NCBI RefSeq assembly: GCF_001729745.1
Contig: NZ_CP017186.1
Span: 4,030,001-4,094,000, forward strand
Direction: 5' to 3'
Origin: Enterobacter hormaechei subsp. hoffmannii
GTDB lineage: Bacteria > Pseudomonadota > Gammaproteobacteria > Enterobacterales > Enterobacteriaceae
DNA: 64,000 nt
Below the pieces are notes generated by a model. The model saw only the letters and a list, made by a program, of their open reading frames with translations, ran no database searches and had not been told where the DNA came from. The translations under genes and the position numbers were made by a program. How positions within the stretch are numbered: the stretch's first letter is position 1; each line of letters starts with the position of its first letter. Below are positions 25,496 to 35,287 of this stretch, piece by piece.

Positions 25496-26497
25496 ATGAA
25501 AACCCGAAAACTGACGGAAGCCGACGTAACGTCCGAGTCTGTCTTTATGCTACAGCGTCGCCAGATCCTGAAAATGCTTGGCATCAGCGCCACTGCCCTG
25601 ACGCTCACCCCTGCGGCCCACGCCGATCTGCTCGACTGGTTTAAGGGCAACGACCGCCCGAAAGCCCCCTCTGGCGCACCGCTTAACTTCACGAAACCGG
25701 CGCAGTGGCAGAATAAACTGACGTTGACGCCGGAAGATAAAGTCACCGGCTATAACAACTTCTATGAGTTTGGCCTCGATAAGGCCGATCCTGCCGCCAA
25801 CGCCGGGAGCATGAAAACCGATCCCTGGACGCTGAAGATTGATGGCGAAGTGGCAAAGCCGCTGACGCTGGATCATCATGACCTCACCACCCGCTTCCCA
25901 CTTGAAGAACGCATTTACCGTATGCGCTGTGTGGAAGCCTGGTCGATGGTGGTGCCGTGGGTAGGTTTCCCTTTGCATAAACTGCTGGCGCTGGTTGAGC
26001 CCACCAGCAACGCGAAGTATGTTTCCTTCCAGACGCGCTATGCCCCGGACGAGATGCCAGGCCAGAAGGATCGGTTTATCGGCGGCGGGCTGGAGTATCC
26101 CTACGTTGAAGGTTTACGTCTCGACGAAGCCATGCATCCGCTTACGCTGCTCACCGTCGGGGTTTACGGCAAAGCGCTGCCGCCGCAAAACGGGGCGCCC
26201 ATTCGCCTGACCGTACCGTGGAAATACGGTTTCAAGGGCATCAAATCGATCGTCAGCATTAAGCTCACCCGTGAACGCCCACCCACCACCTGGAATCTCG
26301 CAGCGCCAGATGAGTATGGTTTTTTTGCCAACGTTAACCCGCACGTTGATCATCCACGCTGGTCGCAGGCGACGGAACGTTTTATCGGTTCCGGCGGCGC
26401 GCTGGATGTTAAACGCCAGCCAACGCTGCTGTTTAACGGCTATGCAGATGAGGTGGCATCCCTCTATCGTGGGCTGAATTTACGGGAGAACTTCTAA
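25496..26497 (+). CDS. msrP: Periplasmic methionine-sulfoxide reductase catalytic subunit MsrP
   Basis: Molybdopterin enzyme that repairs oxidised methionines in periplasmic proteins, using electrons from MsrQ (333 aa). The Tat signal has the twin arginines at 21-22 (RRQILKML) before a hydrophobic stretch ending near AHA (44). The Mo ligand is Cys145 (MRCVEAW), and the sulfite-oxidase fold is recognisable throughout. It is the first gene of an operon whose second gene starts on the base after its stop. In E. coli K-12 msrPQ lies elsewhere, beside hprRS. Confidence 0.96.
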   Translation: MKTRKLTEADVTSESVFMLQRRQILKMLGISATALTLTPAAHADLLDWFKGNDRPKAPSGAPLNFTKPAQWQNKLTLTPEDKVTGYNNFYEFGLDKADPAANAGSMKTDPWTLKIDGEVAKPLTLDHHDLTTRFPLEERIYRMRCVEAWSMVVPWVGFPLHKLLALVEPTSNAKYVSFQTRYAPDEMPGQKDRFIGGGLEYPYVEGLRLDEAMHPLTLLTVGVYGKALPPQNGAPIRLTVPWKYGFKGIKSIVSIKLTRERPPTTWNLAAPDEYGFFANVNPHVDHPRWSQATERFIGSGGALDVKRQPTLLFNGYADEVASLYRGLNLRENF

Positions 26498-27097
26498 GTG
26501 CGTTTAACGGCAAAGCAGATAACCTGGCTGAAGGTACTCCTGCATTTAGCCGGATTGCTCCCCTTTATCTGGCTCTTTTGGGCAGCCAGCCAGGGACAGT
26601 TCAGTGCCGATCCGGCTAAAGATATTCAGCATTTTACGGGTCGGATGGCTCTGAAATTTTTGCTGGCGACCTTGCTCGTCTCACCGCTTGCGCGCTACGC
26701 TAAACAGCCATTGCTAATACGTACCCGTCGGCTTTTGGGGCTATGGTGTTTTGCCTGGGCGACGCTGCATCTCACCAGTTACGCCCTGCTGGAACTGGGC
26801 ATTAACAACCTGGCACTCCTTGGCAGCGAACTGGTTACGCGTCCTTATCTGACGCTGGGTATCGTAAGCTGGCTGGTTTTACTGGCGCTGACACTGACAT
26901 CCACGCAGTACGCGCAGCGAAAAATGGGACGGCGCTGGCAACTGCTGCACAACTTCGTCTATCTTGTCGCGATCCTCGCGCCCATCCATTACCTGTGGTC
27001 GGTGAAGATTTTATCTCCTCAGCCGGTCATCTACGCCCTGCTGGCATTGGCCCTTTTAGCATGGCGTTACAAGAAGTTCCGCCAGTGGGTACGATAG
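26498..27097 (+). CDS. msrQ: Heme-binding membrane subunit MsrQ
   Basis: Heme b and FMN membrane protein that passes quinol or flavin-reductase electrons to MsrP (199 aa, six helices, ferric-reductase-like family). Candidate heme ligand histidines lie in LHLAGLL (near 17), ATLHLTSY (near 89-91) and the helix [19 protein letters not shown]. The GTG start abuts the msrP stop with no intergenic base, so translation is coupled. Confidence 0.94.
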   Translation: MRLTAKQITWLKVLLHLAGLLPFIWLFWAASQGQFSADPAKDIQHFTGRMALKFLLATLLVSPLARYAKQPLLIRTRRLLGLWCFAWATLHLTSYALLELGINNLALLGSELVTRPYLTLGIVSWLVLLALTLTSTQYAQRKMGRRWQLLHNFVYLVAILAPIHYLWSVKILSPQPVIYALLALALLAWRYKKFRQWVR

Positions 27098-27189
27098 TCC
27101 ACGAAACTGTGCGTTTTCCCGCAGATTATTTATCAGCCGCGAATCTTTTTCGGATAGCGGTTGATAATCTTCCCTGATAAGACCAGTAT

Positions 27190-27221
27190 TTAGCTGCCAA
27201 ATGCTACGAAATCGTTATAAT
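27190..27221 (+). promoter_or_regulatory. Putative promoter upstream of aroQ-accBC
   Basis: A consensus TATAAT (27216-27221) with CTGCCA (27194-27199) 16 bp upstream as a fair -35. It lies about 110 bp before the aroQ start, in the gap after msrQ. It probably drives aroQ and, by readthrough of a 21-bp gap, accBC. Assigned by eye. Confidence 0.5.
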
Positions 27222-27331
27222 GTGCGACTTCGGTTTTCCGGACAGGGGTTTTTGGCCTCTGAAAGGGTGACAATTGCGTGTTGACGGTATATGTTGTTTT
27301 TTACCCGAAAATCGCAGGAGATAGCGGCACA

Positions 27332-27784
27332 ATGGCTGACAAATTCCAAATTTTAGTATTGAACGGACCGAACCTGAACATGCTCGGCACCCGTGAGCCA
27401 GAGAAGTACGGCACGCTGACATTGAGCGAAATTGTTAACCGTCTGGGTACGGAAGCAGCCTCGCTGAATGTGGATTTGGACCATTTTCAGTCAAACGCGG
27501 AGTACGCAATCATCGACCGTATTCATCAGGCTAAAGACACTGTGGACTATATCCTGATCAATCCGGCCGCGTTTACGCACACCAGTGTTGCTATACGCGA
27601 CGCACTGCTCGCGGTGAGTATCCCGTTTATCGAGATCCATCTGAGTAACGTGCACGCCCGAGAGCCGTTCCGCCACCATTCCTACTTGTCAGATATCGCC
27701 GCTGGCGTGATATGTGGGCTGGGTGCAGACGGCTATTCATACGCTTTACAGACAGCGGTAAAACGCTTGTCACAATCACACTAA
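27332..27784 (+). CDS. aroQ: Type II 3-dehydroquinate dehydratase AroQ
   Basis: Third step of the shikimate pathway, 3-dehydroquinate to 3-dehydroshikimate, as a dodecamer. It is 150 aa. Catalytic Tyr26 (REPEKYG) and His103 (EIHLSNVH) and the NPAAFTHTS and REPFRHHS substrate loops are present. The start is the ATG at 27332 (MADKF) behind AGGAG; an in-frame upstream TTG would add 18 residues without similarity. K-12 lacks this type II gene at the identical position in some annotations; here it lies directly before accB. Confidence 0.95.
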   Translation: MADKFQILVLNGPNLNMLGTREPEKYGTLTLSEIVNRLGTEAASLNVDLDHFQSNAEYAIIDRIHQAKDTVDYILINPAAFTHTSVAIRDALLAVSIPFIEIHLSNVHAREPFRHHSYLSDIAAGVICGLGADGYSYALQTAVKRLSQSH

Positions 27785-27805
27785 ACAAGAGTACGGAACC
27801 CACTC

Positions 27806-28267
27806 ATGGATATTCGTAAGATTAAAAAACTGATCGAGCTGGTTGAAGAATCAGGCATCTCCGAACTGGAAATTTCTGAAGGCGAAGAGTCTGTACGCAT
27901 CAGCCGTGCAGCCCCAGCCGCTAGCTTCCCGGTAATGCAGCAAGCTTATGCTGCGCCAGTGCAGCAGCCTGCGCTCTCCGCAGCCGTTGCACCAGCAGCA
28001 GAAGCCGCACCTGCAGCAGCTGCAGAAATCAGTGGTCACATCGTACGTTCCCCAATGGTTGGTACTTTCTACCGCACCCCGAGCCCGGACGCGAAAGCGT
28101 TCATCGAAGTGGGTCAGAAAGTCAACGTAGGCGATACCCTGTGCATCGTTGAAGCCATGAAAATGATGAACCAGATCGAAGCAGACAAATCAGGTACTGT
28201 GAAAGCGATTCTGGTCGAAAGTGGTCAGCCGGTAGAATTTGACGAGCCGCTGGTCGTCATCGAGTAA
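27806..28267 (+). CDS. accB: Biotin carboxyl carrier protein AccB
   Basis: Carrier subunit of acetyl-CoA carboxylase, the first committed step of fatty acid synthesis (153 aa; E. coli 156). The N-terminal domain is joined by an Ala/Pro-rich linker (about 35-75) to the biotinyl domain. Biotin attaches at Lys119 in EAMKMM, and the protruding thumb is visible. The slightly shorter linker accounts for the length difference. accC begins 10 bp later, and the pair forms the conserved accBC operon. Confidence 0.98.
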
Positions 28268-28277
28268 CGAGGCGAAC

Positions 28278-29627
28278 ATGCTGGATAAAATTGTTATCGC
28301 CAACCGTGGCGAGATTGCACTGCGTATTCTTCGTGCCTGTAAAGAACTGGGCATCAAGACCGTGGCCGTGCACTCAAGCGCGGATCGCGATTTAAAACAC
28401 GTATTGCTGGCGGATGAGACGGTCTGTATCGGTCCGGCTCCGTCCGTAAAAAGCTATCTGAACATCCCGGCGATCATCAGCGCCGCCGAAATCACTGGCG
28501 CGGTCGCGATTCACCCGGGTTATGGTTTCCTCTCTGAGAACGCCAACTTTGCTGAGCAGGTTGAACGCTCTGGCTTTATCTTCATTGGCCCGAAAGCCGA
28601 CACCATTCGCTTGATGGGTGACAAAGTGTCTGCCATCACCGCGATGAAAAAAGCCGGCGTGCCAACCGTACCGGGCTCTGACGGCCCGCTGACCGACGAT
28701 ATGGATGCTAACCGCGCCCATGCTAAACGCATTGGCTACCCGGTTATCATCAAGGCGTCTGGCGGCGGCGGCGGTCGCGGTATGCGCGTTGTACGCAGCG
28801 ATGCTGAACTGGCGCAGTCCATCTCCATGACCAAAGCGGAAGCGAAAGCGGCTTTCAGCAATGACATGGTCTACATGGAAAAATACCTGGAAAACCCACG
28901 CCACATCGAAATTCAGGTGCTGGCTGACGGTCAGGGCAACGCGATCTATCTGGCTGAACGTGACTGCTCCATGCAGCGTCGTCACCAGAAAGTCGTCGAA
29001 GAAGCGCCAGCGCCGGGCATTACGCCGGAACTGCGTCGCTACATCGGTGAGCGTTGCGCCAAAGCGTGTGTCGATATCGGCTATCGCGGGGCGGGTACCT
29101 TTGAGTTCCTGTTCGAAAACGGCGAGTTCTACTTCATTGAGATGAACACCCGTATTCAGGTTGAACACCCGGTTACCGAAATGATCACCGGCGTTGACCT
29201 GATCAAAGAACAGCTGCGTATCGCAGCCGGTCAGCCGCTGTCCATCAAACAGGAAGAAGTTGTGGTTAAAGGCCATGCGGTAGAGTGCCGTATCAACGCC
29301 GAAGACCCGAACACCTTCCTGCCAAGCCCGGGTAAAATCACGCGTTTCCACGCGCCGGGTGGCTTTGGTGTGCGCTGGGAGTCCCATATTTACGCCGGTT
29401 ACACCGTACCGCCGTACTATGACTCAATGATCGGTAAGCTGATCTGCTACGGCGAAAACCGTGACGTGGCCATTGCCCGCATGAAGAACGCCCTTCAGGA
29501 GCTGATCATCGACGGGATCAAAACCAACGTTGATCTCCAGATGCGCATCATGAGCGACGAGCACTTCCAGAATGGTGGTACTAACATCCACTACCTGGAG
29601 AAAAAACTCGGTCTGAACGAGAAGTAA
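28278..29627 (+). CDS. accC: Biotin carboxylase AccC
   Basis: ATP-grasp enzyme that carboxylates the biotin on AccB (449 aa). Motifs visible include [10 protein letters not shown], the glycine-rich ATP loop [12 protein letters not shown] (about 159-170) and [13 protein letters not shown] with the catalytic Glu and Arg. The start is the ATG at 28278 (MLDKIV) with GAGGCG upstream; the longer frame overlaps accB out of frame. It is followed by a strong terminator. Confidence 0.98.
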   Translation: MLDKIVIANRGEIALRILRACKELGIKTVAVHSSADRDLKHVLLADETVCIGPAPSVKSYLNIPAIISAAEITGAVAIHPGYGFLSENANFAEQVERSGFIFIGPKADTIRLMGDKVSAITAMKKAGVPTVPGSDGPLTDDMDANRAHAKRIGYPVIIKASGGGGGRGMRVVRSDAELAQSISMTKAEAKAAFSNDMVYMEKYLENPRHIEIQVLADGQGNAIYLAERDCSMQRRHQKVVEEAPAPGITPELRRYIGERCAKACVDIGYRGAGTFEFLFENGEFYFIEMNTRIQVEHPVTEMITGVDLIKEQLRIAAGQPLSIKQEEVVVKGHAVECRINAEDPNTFLPSPGKITRFHAPGGFGVRWESHIYAGYTVPPYYDSMIGKLICYGENRDVAIARMKNALQELIIDGIKTNVDLQMRIMSDEHFQNGGTNIHYLEKKLGLNEK

Positions 29628-29642
29628 GAGACCAGTGTTGCT

Positions 29643-29669
29643 AAAAGGCCGGATTATCCGGCCTTTTTT
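29643..29669 (+). terminator. Rho-independent terminator after accBC
   Basis: A 10-bp stem (29644-29653 with 29657-29666), a 3-nt loop and a T-run, 16 bases after the accC stop. Confidence 0.95.
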
Positions 29670-29735
29670 ATTTCTGGGGATCGCAAAGCCCCATCATGTA
29701 CAATCCCCGCTTTCTTCATCCTCAAGGGACAAAAA

Positions 29736-29978
29736 ATGGACAAACGTTTTGTTCAGGCCCATAAAGAAGCGCGCTGGGCGCTGTGGCTGACCCTTCTCTA
29801 TCTCGCTGCATGGTTAGTAACTGCTTACTTACCTGATTCAGCGATTGGCATTACCGGCCTCCCGCACTGGTTTGAAATGGCCTGCCTGCTGCTGCCGCTG
29901 GTGTTTATTGTGCTGTGCTGGGCGATGGTGAAATTCATCTATCGCGATATCTCCCTGGAGGACGATGATGCAGCTTGA
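29736..29978 (+). CDS. yhdT: Small membrane protein YhdT (DUF997)
   Basis: An 80-aa membrane protein with two helices (about 15-35 and 48-70), DUF997 family, always found upstream of panF. Its end overlaps the panF start by 11 nt, so the two are translationally coupled. Its role is unknown; an accessory role for the PanF symporter, as proposed for small partners of solute:sodium symporters, is inferred. Confidence 0.93.
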   Translation: MDKRFVQAHKEARWALWLTLLYLAAWLVTAYLPDSAIGITGLPHWFEMACLLLPLVFIVLCWAMVKFIYRDISLEDDDAA

Positions 29979-31419
29979 AGTCATTCTGCCGCTTGTCGCT
30001 TACCTGTTCCTGGTGTTTGGCCTGTCGGTTTATGCGATGCGTAAACGTTCGACCGGCACCTTTCTGAACGAGTATTTTCTCGGGAGCCGCTCAATGGGTG
30101 GCGTCGTGCTGGCCATGACGCTGACCGCTACTTACATCAGCGCCAGCTCGTTTATCGGTGGCCCGGGCGCCGCTTATAAGTACGGACTGGGCTGGGTACT
30201 GCTGGCCATGATCCAGCTGCCTGCCATCTGGCTCTCTCTGGGCATACTGGGTAAAAAGTTTGCCATTCTGGCCCGTCGCTACAATGCCGTGACGCTGAAC
30301 GATATGCTGTTTGCCCGCTATCAGAGTCGCTTGCTGGTATGGCTGGCAAGCCTGAGTCTGCTGGTGGCGTTTATTGGTGCGATGACGGTGCAGTTTATCG
30401 GCGGCGCACGTCTGCTGGAAACGGCAGCCGGGATCCCCTACGAGACGGGTCTGGTCATTTTCGGTGTGAGTATCGCGCTGTACACCGCGTTTGGCGGGTT
30501 CCGTGCCAGCGTTCTGAACGACACGATGCAGGGAATGGTGATGCTTATTGGCACTCTCGTTCTGCTGGTGGGTATCGTGCATGCCGCAGGGGGCCTGAGC
30601 CATGCGGTTGAAACCCTGGAAGCGATCGATCCGAAACTGGTCTCGCCGCAGGGGGCGGATGACATCCTCTCTCCAACCTTTATGACCTCGTTCTGGGTGC
30701 TGGTGTGCTTTGGCGTGATTGGCCTGCCGCATACCGCCGTGCGCTGCATCTCATATAAAGACAGCAAAGCGGTACACCGCGGGATTATTATCGGGACAAT
30801 TGTGGTGGCAATCCTGATGTTTGGTATGCACCTGGCGGGCGCGCTGGGACGCGCGGTGATCCCTGACCTTACCGTACCGGATCTGGTCATTCCAACCCTG
30901 ATGGTGAAAGTACTTCCGCCGTTTGCCGCCGGAATTTTCCTCGCCGCACCCATGGCGGCCATTATGTCGACCATCAACGCTCAGTTGCTGCAAAGTTCCG
31001 CTACGATCATTAAAGATCTCTATCTGAATTTGCGCCCTGAACAGGTCGAAAATGAGCGACGCCTCAAGCGCATGTCGGCGGTGATTACCCTGGTGCTGGG
31101 GGCGTTGCTGCTGCTGGCCGCGTGGCGTCCACCGGAGATGATCATCTGGTTGAACCTGCTCGCCTTTGGCGGGCTGGAAGCCGTTTTCCTGTGGCCGCTG
31201 GTGCTGGGGCTGTACTGGGAACGCGCGAATGCCGCGGGTGCATTAAGCGGCATGATTGTCGGGGGCGTCCTGTATGCCGTTCTCGCCACGTTGAAAATTC
31301 AGTATCTTGGCTTTCACCCGATCGTGCCTTCGTTACTGTTAAGTTTACTGGCGTTTGTGGTGGGTAACCGTTTTGGCCGTCCCGTTCCACCCGCCACCCT
31401 GATTTCTACTGATAAATAA
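29968..31419 (+). CDS. panF: Sodium/pantothenate symporter PanF
   Basis: Solute:sodium symporter (SSS) family permease that imports pantothenate, the coenzyme A precursor (483 aa, about 13 helices). The SSS signature regions ([14 protein letters not shown] and the following helices) match E. coli PanF almost residue for residue. Of two adjacent ATGs, the one at 29968 is better spaced from the GGAGG at 29957-29961 and matches E. coli. prmA follows after 11 bp. Confidence 0.96.
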   Translation: MQLEVILPLVAYLFLVFGLSVYAMRKRSTGTFLNEYFLGSRSMGGVVLAMTLTATYISASSFIGGPGAAYKYGLGWVLLAMIQLPAIWLSLGILGKKFAILARRYNAVTLNDMLFARYQSRLLVWLASLSLLVAFIGAMTVQFIGGARLLETAAGIPYETGLVIFGVSIALYTAFGGFRASVLNDTMQGMVMLIGTLVLLVGIVHAAGGLSHAVETLEAIDPKLVSPQGADDILSPTFMTSFWVLVCFGVIGLPHTAVRCISYKDSKAVHRGIIIGTIVVAILMFGMHLAGALGRAVIPDLTVPDLVIPTLMVKVLPPFAAGIFLAAPMAAIMSTINAQLLQSSATIIKDLYLNLRPEQVENERRLKRMSAVITLVLGALLLLAAWRPPEMIIWLNLLAFGGLEAVFLWPLVLGLYWERANAAGALSGMIVGGVLYAVLATLKIQYLGFHPIVPSLLLSLLAFVVGNRFGRPVPPATLISTDK

Positions 31420-31430
31420 AGAGTTTTGCC

Positions 31431-32312
31431 ATGCCGTGGATCCAATTGAAACTGAACACAACCGGCGCGAACGCCGAAGAACTGAGTGATGCGCTGATGG
31501 AGGTCGGTTCGGTCTCTATCACGTTCCAGGACACGCATGACACGCCGGTCTTTGAGCCGCTACCAGGCGAAACGCGCCTGTGGGGTGATACGGACGTTAT
31601 CGGCCTGTTCGATGCAGAAACCGACATGAAAGAGGTCGTGGCGATTCTGGAAAACCATCCGCTGCTGGGCGCGGGTTTCGCGCATAAAATCGAACAGCTG
31701 GAAGACAAAGACTGGGAACGCGAGTGGATGGACAACTTCCATCCGATGCAGTTTGGTCAGCGTCTGTGGATCTGCCCAAGCTGGCGCGACGTTCCCGATG
31801 AAAATGCGGTCAACGTAATGCTGGATCCGGGTCTGGCGTTCGGCACCGGTACCCACCCGACAACCTCCCTGTGCCTGCAATGGCTGGATGGCCTGGATCT
31901 GGAAGGCAAAACCGTGATCGACTTCGGTTGCGGATCCGGGATCCTCGCTATCGCGGCGCTGAAACTGGGCGCGGCAAAAGCCATCGGGATCGACATCGAT
32001 CCGCAGGCGATTCAGGCCAGCCGTGATAACGCCGAGCGTAATGGTGTTTCCGATCGCCTTGAACTGTATCTGCCTGATGCACAGCCAGAGGCCATGAAAG
32101 CCGATGTGGTGGTCGCGAATATCCTGGCTGGCCCGTTACGCGAGCTGGCGCCGTTAATCAGCGTGCTGCCGGTTGAAGGCGGTCTGCTGGGCCTGTCCGG
32201 TATCCTTGCCAGCCAGGCAGACAGCGTCTGTGAAGCCTACGCCGATCTCTTTGCGCTCGACCCGGTTGTCGAGAAAGAAGAGTGGTGTCGCATCACCGGT
32301 CGTAAAAAATAA
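31431..32312 (+). CDS. prmA: Ribosomal protein L11 methyltransferase PrmA
   Basis: SAM-dependent enzyme that trimethylates L11 at its N-terminus and lysines (293 aa). An N-terminal substrate-recognition domain (about 1-60) is joined to a Rossmann methyltransferase domain with motif [14 protein letters not shown] (about 162-174) and the catalytic-site VANILAGPL. It is in operon with panF (11-bp gap) and ends in a terminator. Confidence 0.97.
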   Translation: MPWIQLKLNTTGANAEELSDALMEVGSVSITFQDTHDTPVFEPLPGETRLWGDTDVIGLFDAETDMKEVVAILENHPLLGAGFAHKIEQLEDKDWEREWMDNFHPMQFGQRLWICPSWRDVPDENAVNVMLDPGLAFGTGTHPTTSLCLQWLDGLDLEGKTVIDFGCGSGILAIAALKLGAAKAIGIDIDPQAIQASRDNAERNGVSDRLELYLPDAQPEAMKADVVVANILAGPLRELAPLISVLPVEGGLLGLSGILASQADSVCEAYADLFALDPVVEKEEWCRITGRKK

Positions 32313-32318
32313 GCCTTT

Positions 32319-32344
32319 GGCGTGGTCGTCTGACCACGCCTTTT
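32319..32344 (+). terminator. Rho-independent terminator after prmA
   Basis: A perfect 9-bp stem (32319-32327 with 32332-32340), a 4-nt loop and T4. It closes the yhdT-panF-prmA unit. Confidence 0.9.
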
Positions 32345-32450
32345 CCCTTCGGTTTTTTCTCCCCCCCTTCATCCTTTCTTCGATAAAATAACCGCACAAA
32401 TCATAATGTTAATCATTGATTTGGATAATAAAATTCACAGGAAGAATACG

Positions 32451-33191
32451 ATGAAACACATTTCAGGCAAGGCAGCGCTGCTGGCGCTGAGCGTGATTTC
32501 GGCTTCAACTTACGCCTCACACTGGAGCTATCAAGGAGAAGGCGCACCGGAACACTGGGGCGAACTGGACGAGGCGTACAAGACATGTAAAAGCGGGATG
32601 TATCAGTCGCCGGTTAACATTGATAATACGGTCAAAGCTCACATCTCTCCGCTGGAAACGCACTATATCGACGGCCCGGTCACCCTGACAAACAACGGCC
32701 ATACTATCCAGGCGAGTGAAAATGCCGATACACGCGACAGCATCACGCTTGATAAACAGACCTGGACATTACAGCAGTTCCATTTCCATGCGCCTTCCGA
32801 AAACACGGTGCACGGTAAAAAATACGCAATGGAAATGCATCTGGTCCATAAAAACGCTGACGGCGAACTGACGGTCGTTGCCGTTATGTTCGATCAGGGC
32901 GCGGCAAACACTGAGCTGGATAAACTCTGGGGCGTGATGCCAGGACAGGTTGACCAGAACGTTACAATTAAGCCAACCCTCGATATGAATAAATTACTGC
33001 CTGCGGATAAAACCTACTGGCGTTTTAGCGGCTCCCTGACCACACCACCGTGCTCAGAAGGGGTGACATGGTTGGTGCTCAAGCATCCGCTGACCGTCTC
33101 TGCTGAACAGCTGCAAAAATTCACTCACACTATGCACCACGAAAACAGCCGCCCGGTTCAGCCGCTTCATGGCCGTCTGGTTGTTGAATAA
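32451..33191 (+). CDS. cah: Periplasmic alpha-class carbonic anhydrase
   Basis: Zinc enzyme that interconverts CO2 and bicarbonate (246 aa). A Sec signal peptide (about 1-22, ending TYA-S) places it in the periplasm. The three zinc ligands of alpha-class enzymes are present: His111 and His113 (QFHFHAPSE) and His130 (EMHLVH). The TTPPCSEGV signature near 198-206 includes the threonine gate and Cys201, a likely disulfide partner of Cys46. The start is the ATG at 32451 behind ACAGGAAG. E. coli K-12 has no gene between prmA and dusB. It has its own short AT-rich upstream region and appears monocistronic. Confidence 0.93.
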   Translation: MKHISGKAALLALSVISASTYASHWSYQGEGAPEHWGELDEAYKTCKSGMYQSPVNIDNTVKAHISPLETHYIDGPVTLTNNGHTIQASENADTRDSITLDKQTWTLQQFHFHAPSENTVHGKKYAMEMHLVHKNADGELTVVAVMFDQGAANTELDKLWGVMPGQVDQNVTIKPTLDMNKLLPADKTYWRFSGSLTTPPCSEGVTWLVLKHPLTVSAEQLQKFTHTMHHENSRPVQPLHGRLVVE

Positions 33192-33520
33192 GCCGATTTT
33201 TTGCGCTGATATCCTGTGCTGAAATGCGACGCAGATCGCAAAGAAGCGCCATAATCTGCTGTATATCGCAGCAGATTATCCCGGCCAATTGATTCATTTA
33301 TTCAGAAATGATGAGAAGTTACGGGAAATTGTAAGCGCCCACAAAATGTTCATTTCTTCATAACACAATGATTTAAATAGCGAATAATCTTATCCGAAAA
33401 GAATGACTGGCGATTCCTTGATCTACAACAGAGGATTGTTCAAAGTTTGGCCTTTCATCTCGTGCAAAAAATGCGTAATATACGCCGCCTTGCAGTCACA
33501 GTATGGTCATTTCTTAACTC
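33192..33520 (+). promoter_or_regulatory. dusB-fis regulatory region and promoter
   Basis: A 329-bp gap with no gene. It holds a close copy of the E. coli fis promoter: -35 TTTCAT (33453-33458), 17-bp spacer, -10 TAATAT (33476-33481) and a GC-rich discriminator typical of stringently controlled genes. A-rich tracts upstream (about 33300-33400) are likely Fis and IHF/CRP sites, as known in E. coli. The exact protein sites are not resolved by eye. Confidence 0.85.
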
Positions 33521-34486
33521 ATGCGCATCGGACACCACCAGCTTAGAAATCGCCTGATCGCAGCCCCAATGGCAGGTATTACCGACCGGCCGTTCAGGAC
33601 GCTGTGCTACGAGATGGGAGCAGGATTAACCGTTTCCGAGATGATGTCGTCTAACCCGCAGGTTTGGGAAAGCGACAAGTCCCGCCTTCGGATGGTGCAC
33701 GTGGATGAGCCAGGTATCCGCACCGTGCAAATTGCCGGAAGCGTGCCTGAAGAGATGGCAGATGCCGCGCGTATTAACGTGGAAAGTGGCGCCCAGATTA
33801 TTGATATCAATATGGGTTGCCCGGCCAAAAAGGTGAATCGCAAGCTTGCAGGTTCAGCCCTTCTGCAATACCCCGACCAGGTGAAGTCAATCCTGACGGC
33901 GGTTGTCAGCGCAGTGGACGTTCCTGTTACGTTGAAGATTCGCACGGGTTGGTCGCCGGAACACCGTAACTGTGTAGAGATTGCCCAACTGGCCGAAGAC
34001 TGTGGCATTCAGGCCCTGACCATTCATGGACGCACTCGCGCCTGTTTGTTCAACGGTGAAGCTGAATACGACAGCATTCGGGCAGTTAAGCAGAAAGTTT
34101 CCATTCCGATTATCGCGAATGGCGACATAACTGACCCGCTTAAAGCCAGAGCTGTGCTCGACTATACGGGAGCTGATGCTCTGATGATAGGACGTGCCGC
34201 TCAGGGAAGACCCTGGATCTTTCGGGAAATCCAGCATTATCTGGACACTGGGGAGCTGCTTGCCCCGCTGCCTCTGGCAGAGGTTAAGCGCTTGCTTTGT
34301 TCGCATGTTCGGGAACTGCATGACCACTACGGCCAGGCAAAAGGGTACCGAATTGCGCGTAAACACGTATCCTGGTATCTCCAGGAGCACGCTCCAAATG
34401 ACCAGTTTCGGCGCACATTCAACGCCATTGAGGATGCCAGCGAACAGCTGGAGGCGTTGGAGGCATACTTCGAAAATCTTGCGTAA
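33521..34486 (+). CDS. dusB: tRNA-dihydrouridine synthase B
   Basis: FMN-dependent enzyme that reduces uridine 17 in tRNA D-loops (321 aa). A TIM barrel carries the catalytic Cys100 (NMGCPAKKV) and FMN-binding motifs ([31 protein letters not shown]). The C-terminal helical tRNA-binding domain is complete. It is the first gene of the dusB-fis operon, with fis 23 bp downstream. Its mRNA serves as a long leader for fis and is needed for fis translation in E. coli. Confidence 0.97.
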   Translation: MRIGHHQLRNRLIAAPMAGITDRPFRTLCYEMGAGLTVSEMMSSNPQVWESDKSRLRMVHVDEPGIRTVQIAGSVPEEMADAARINVESGAQIIDINMGCPAKKVNRKLAGSALLQYPDQVKSILTAVVSAVDVPVTLKIRTGWSPEHRNCVEIAQLAEDCGIQALTIHGRTRACLFNGEAEYDSIRAVKQKVSIPIIANGDITDPLKARAVLDYTGADALMIGRAAQGRPWIFREIQHYLDTGELLAPLPLAEVKRLLCSHVRELHDHYGQAKGYRIARKHVSWYLQEHAPNDQFRRTFNAIEDASEQLEALEAYFENLA

Positions 34487-34509
34487 TGAAATAAAGAGCT
34501 GACAGAACT

Positions 34510-34806
34510 ATGTTCGAACAACGCGTAAATTCTGACGTACTGACCGTTTCTACCGTTAACTCTCAGGATCAGGTGACTCAAAAGCCCCTGCGTGACTCGG
34601 TTAAACAGGCACTGAAGAACTATTTTGCTCAACTGAACGGTCAGGATGTTAATGACCTGTATGAGCTGGTACTGGCTGAAGTTGAACAGCCACTGTTGGA
34701 CATGGTGATGCAATACACCCGTGGTAATCAAACCCGCGCTGCCCTGATGATGGGCATCAACCGTGGTACCCTGCGTAAGAAATTGAAAAAATACGGCATG
34801 AACTAA
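34510..34806 (+). CDS. fis: Nucleoid-associated protein Fis
   Basis: Homodimeric DNA-bending protein abundant in early exponential growth, which activates rRNA promoters such as the one at 49 kb and represses its own. At 98 aa it appears identical in length and almost in sequence to E. coli Fis. The mobile beta-hairpin arms (about 10-26), dimerisation helices and C-terminal helix-turn-helix ([23 protein letters not shown]) are intact. It is followed by a terminator. Confidence 0.98.
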
Positions 34807-34830
34807 TTTCGATTAGCTAACTGCTTGTTT

Positions 34831-34867
34831 AAAAAGGCGCTCTTCGGCATGGGGAAGCGCCTTTTTT
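34831..34867 (+). terminator. Rho-independent terminator after fis
   Basis: An 11-bp stem (34831-34841 with 34856-34866) with a 14-nt loop and a T6 run, 24 bases after the fis stop. Confidence 0.92.
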
Positions 34868-34983
34868 ATTGCCCGGATGAGCGACCGTCAACGCTTTGTA
34901 AACCTTCTCCTTCCCCACTTTTCAACGCCCGCTTTTCGTGTATATTTCCACCACCTTACAGGCTCTCTTTTCGCGGAATGACA

Positions 34984-35148
34984 ATGATTCGTAAATACTG
35001 GTGGCTGGTCGTTTTTGCTGTCTCTGTTTTCATTTTCGATGCGCTGCTGATGCAGTGGATTGAACTGATGAGCACCGAAACCGATAAATGTCGCAATATG
35101 AATTCCGTGAACCCGCTAAAACTGGTCAACTGCTCAGAGCTGGACTAG
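34984..35148 (+). CDS. yhdU: Small membrane protein YhdU (DUF2556)
   Basis: A 54-aa protein with one N-terminal membrane helix (about 5-24) and a short conserved tail with two cysteines (KCRNMNSVNPLKLVNCSEL), matching E. coli YhdU. The ATG at 34984 is preferred; an ATG two codons upstream, at 34978, is possible. The tail is about five residues shorter than in E. coli. Its function is unknown. In E. coli yhdJ lies between fis and yhdU, but here the gap is only 177 bp and yhdJ is missing. Confidence 0.88.
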   Translation: MIRKYWWLVVFAVSVFIFDALLMQWIELMSTETDKCRNMNSVNPLKLVNCSELD

Positions 35149-35287
35149 CCTCTTCCATCCTGTACCCCTCTGTTATCACCCAATAAAAACAGGGGCTTAA
35201 ATCACTTTTCGTCATTTCCTGACGATGATAATGTCTGTGCCCTTTCCAACCGCTCTTGCTTAACGTCTCACAACGAGTGAACAGACC

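Noticed and set aside
28392..29387. A 331-codon open frame antisense to accC
   Set aside because: It mirrors the highly biased accC codons, has no recognisable domain or ribosome site, and lies fully inside a conserved essential gene.
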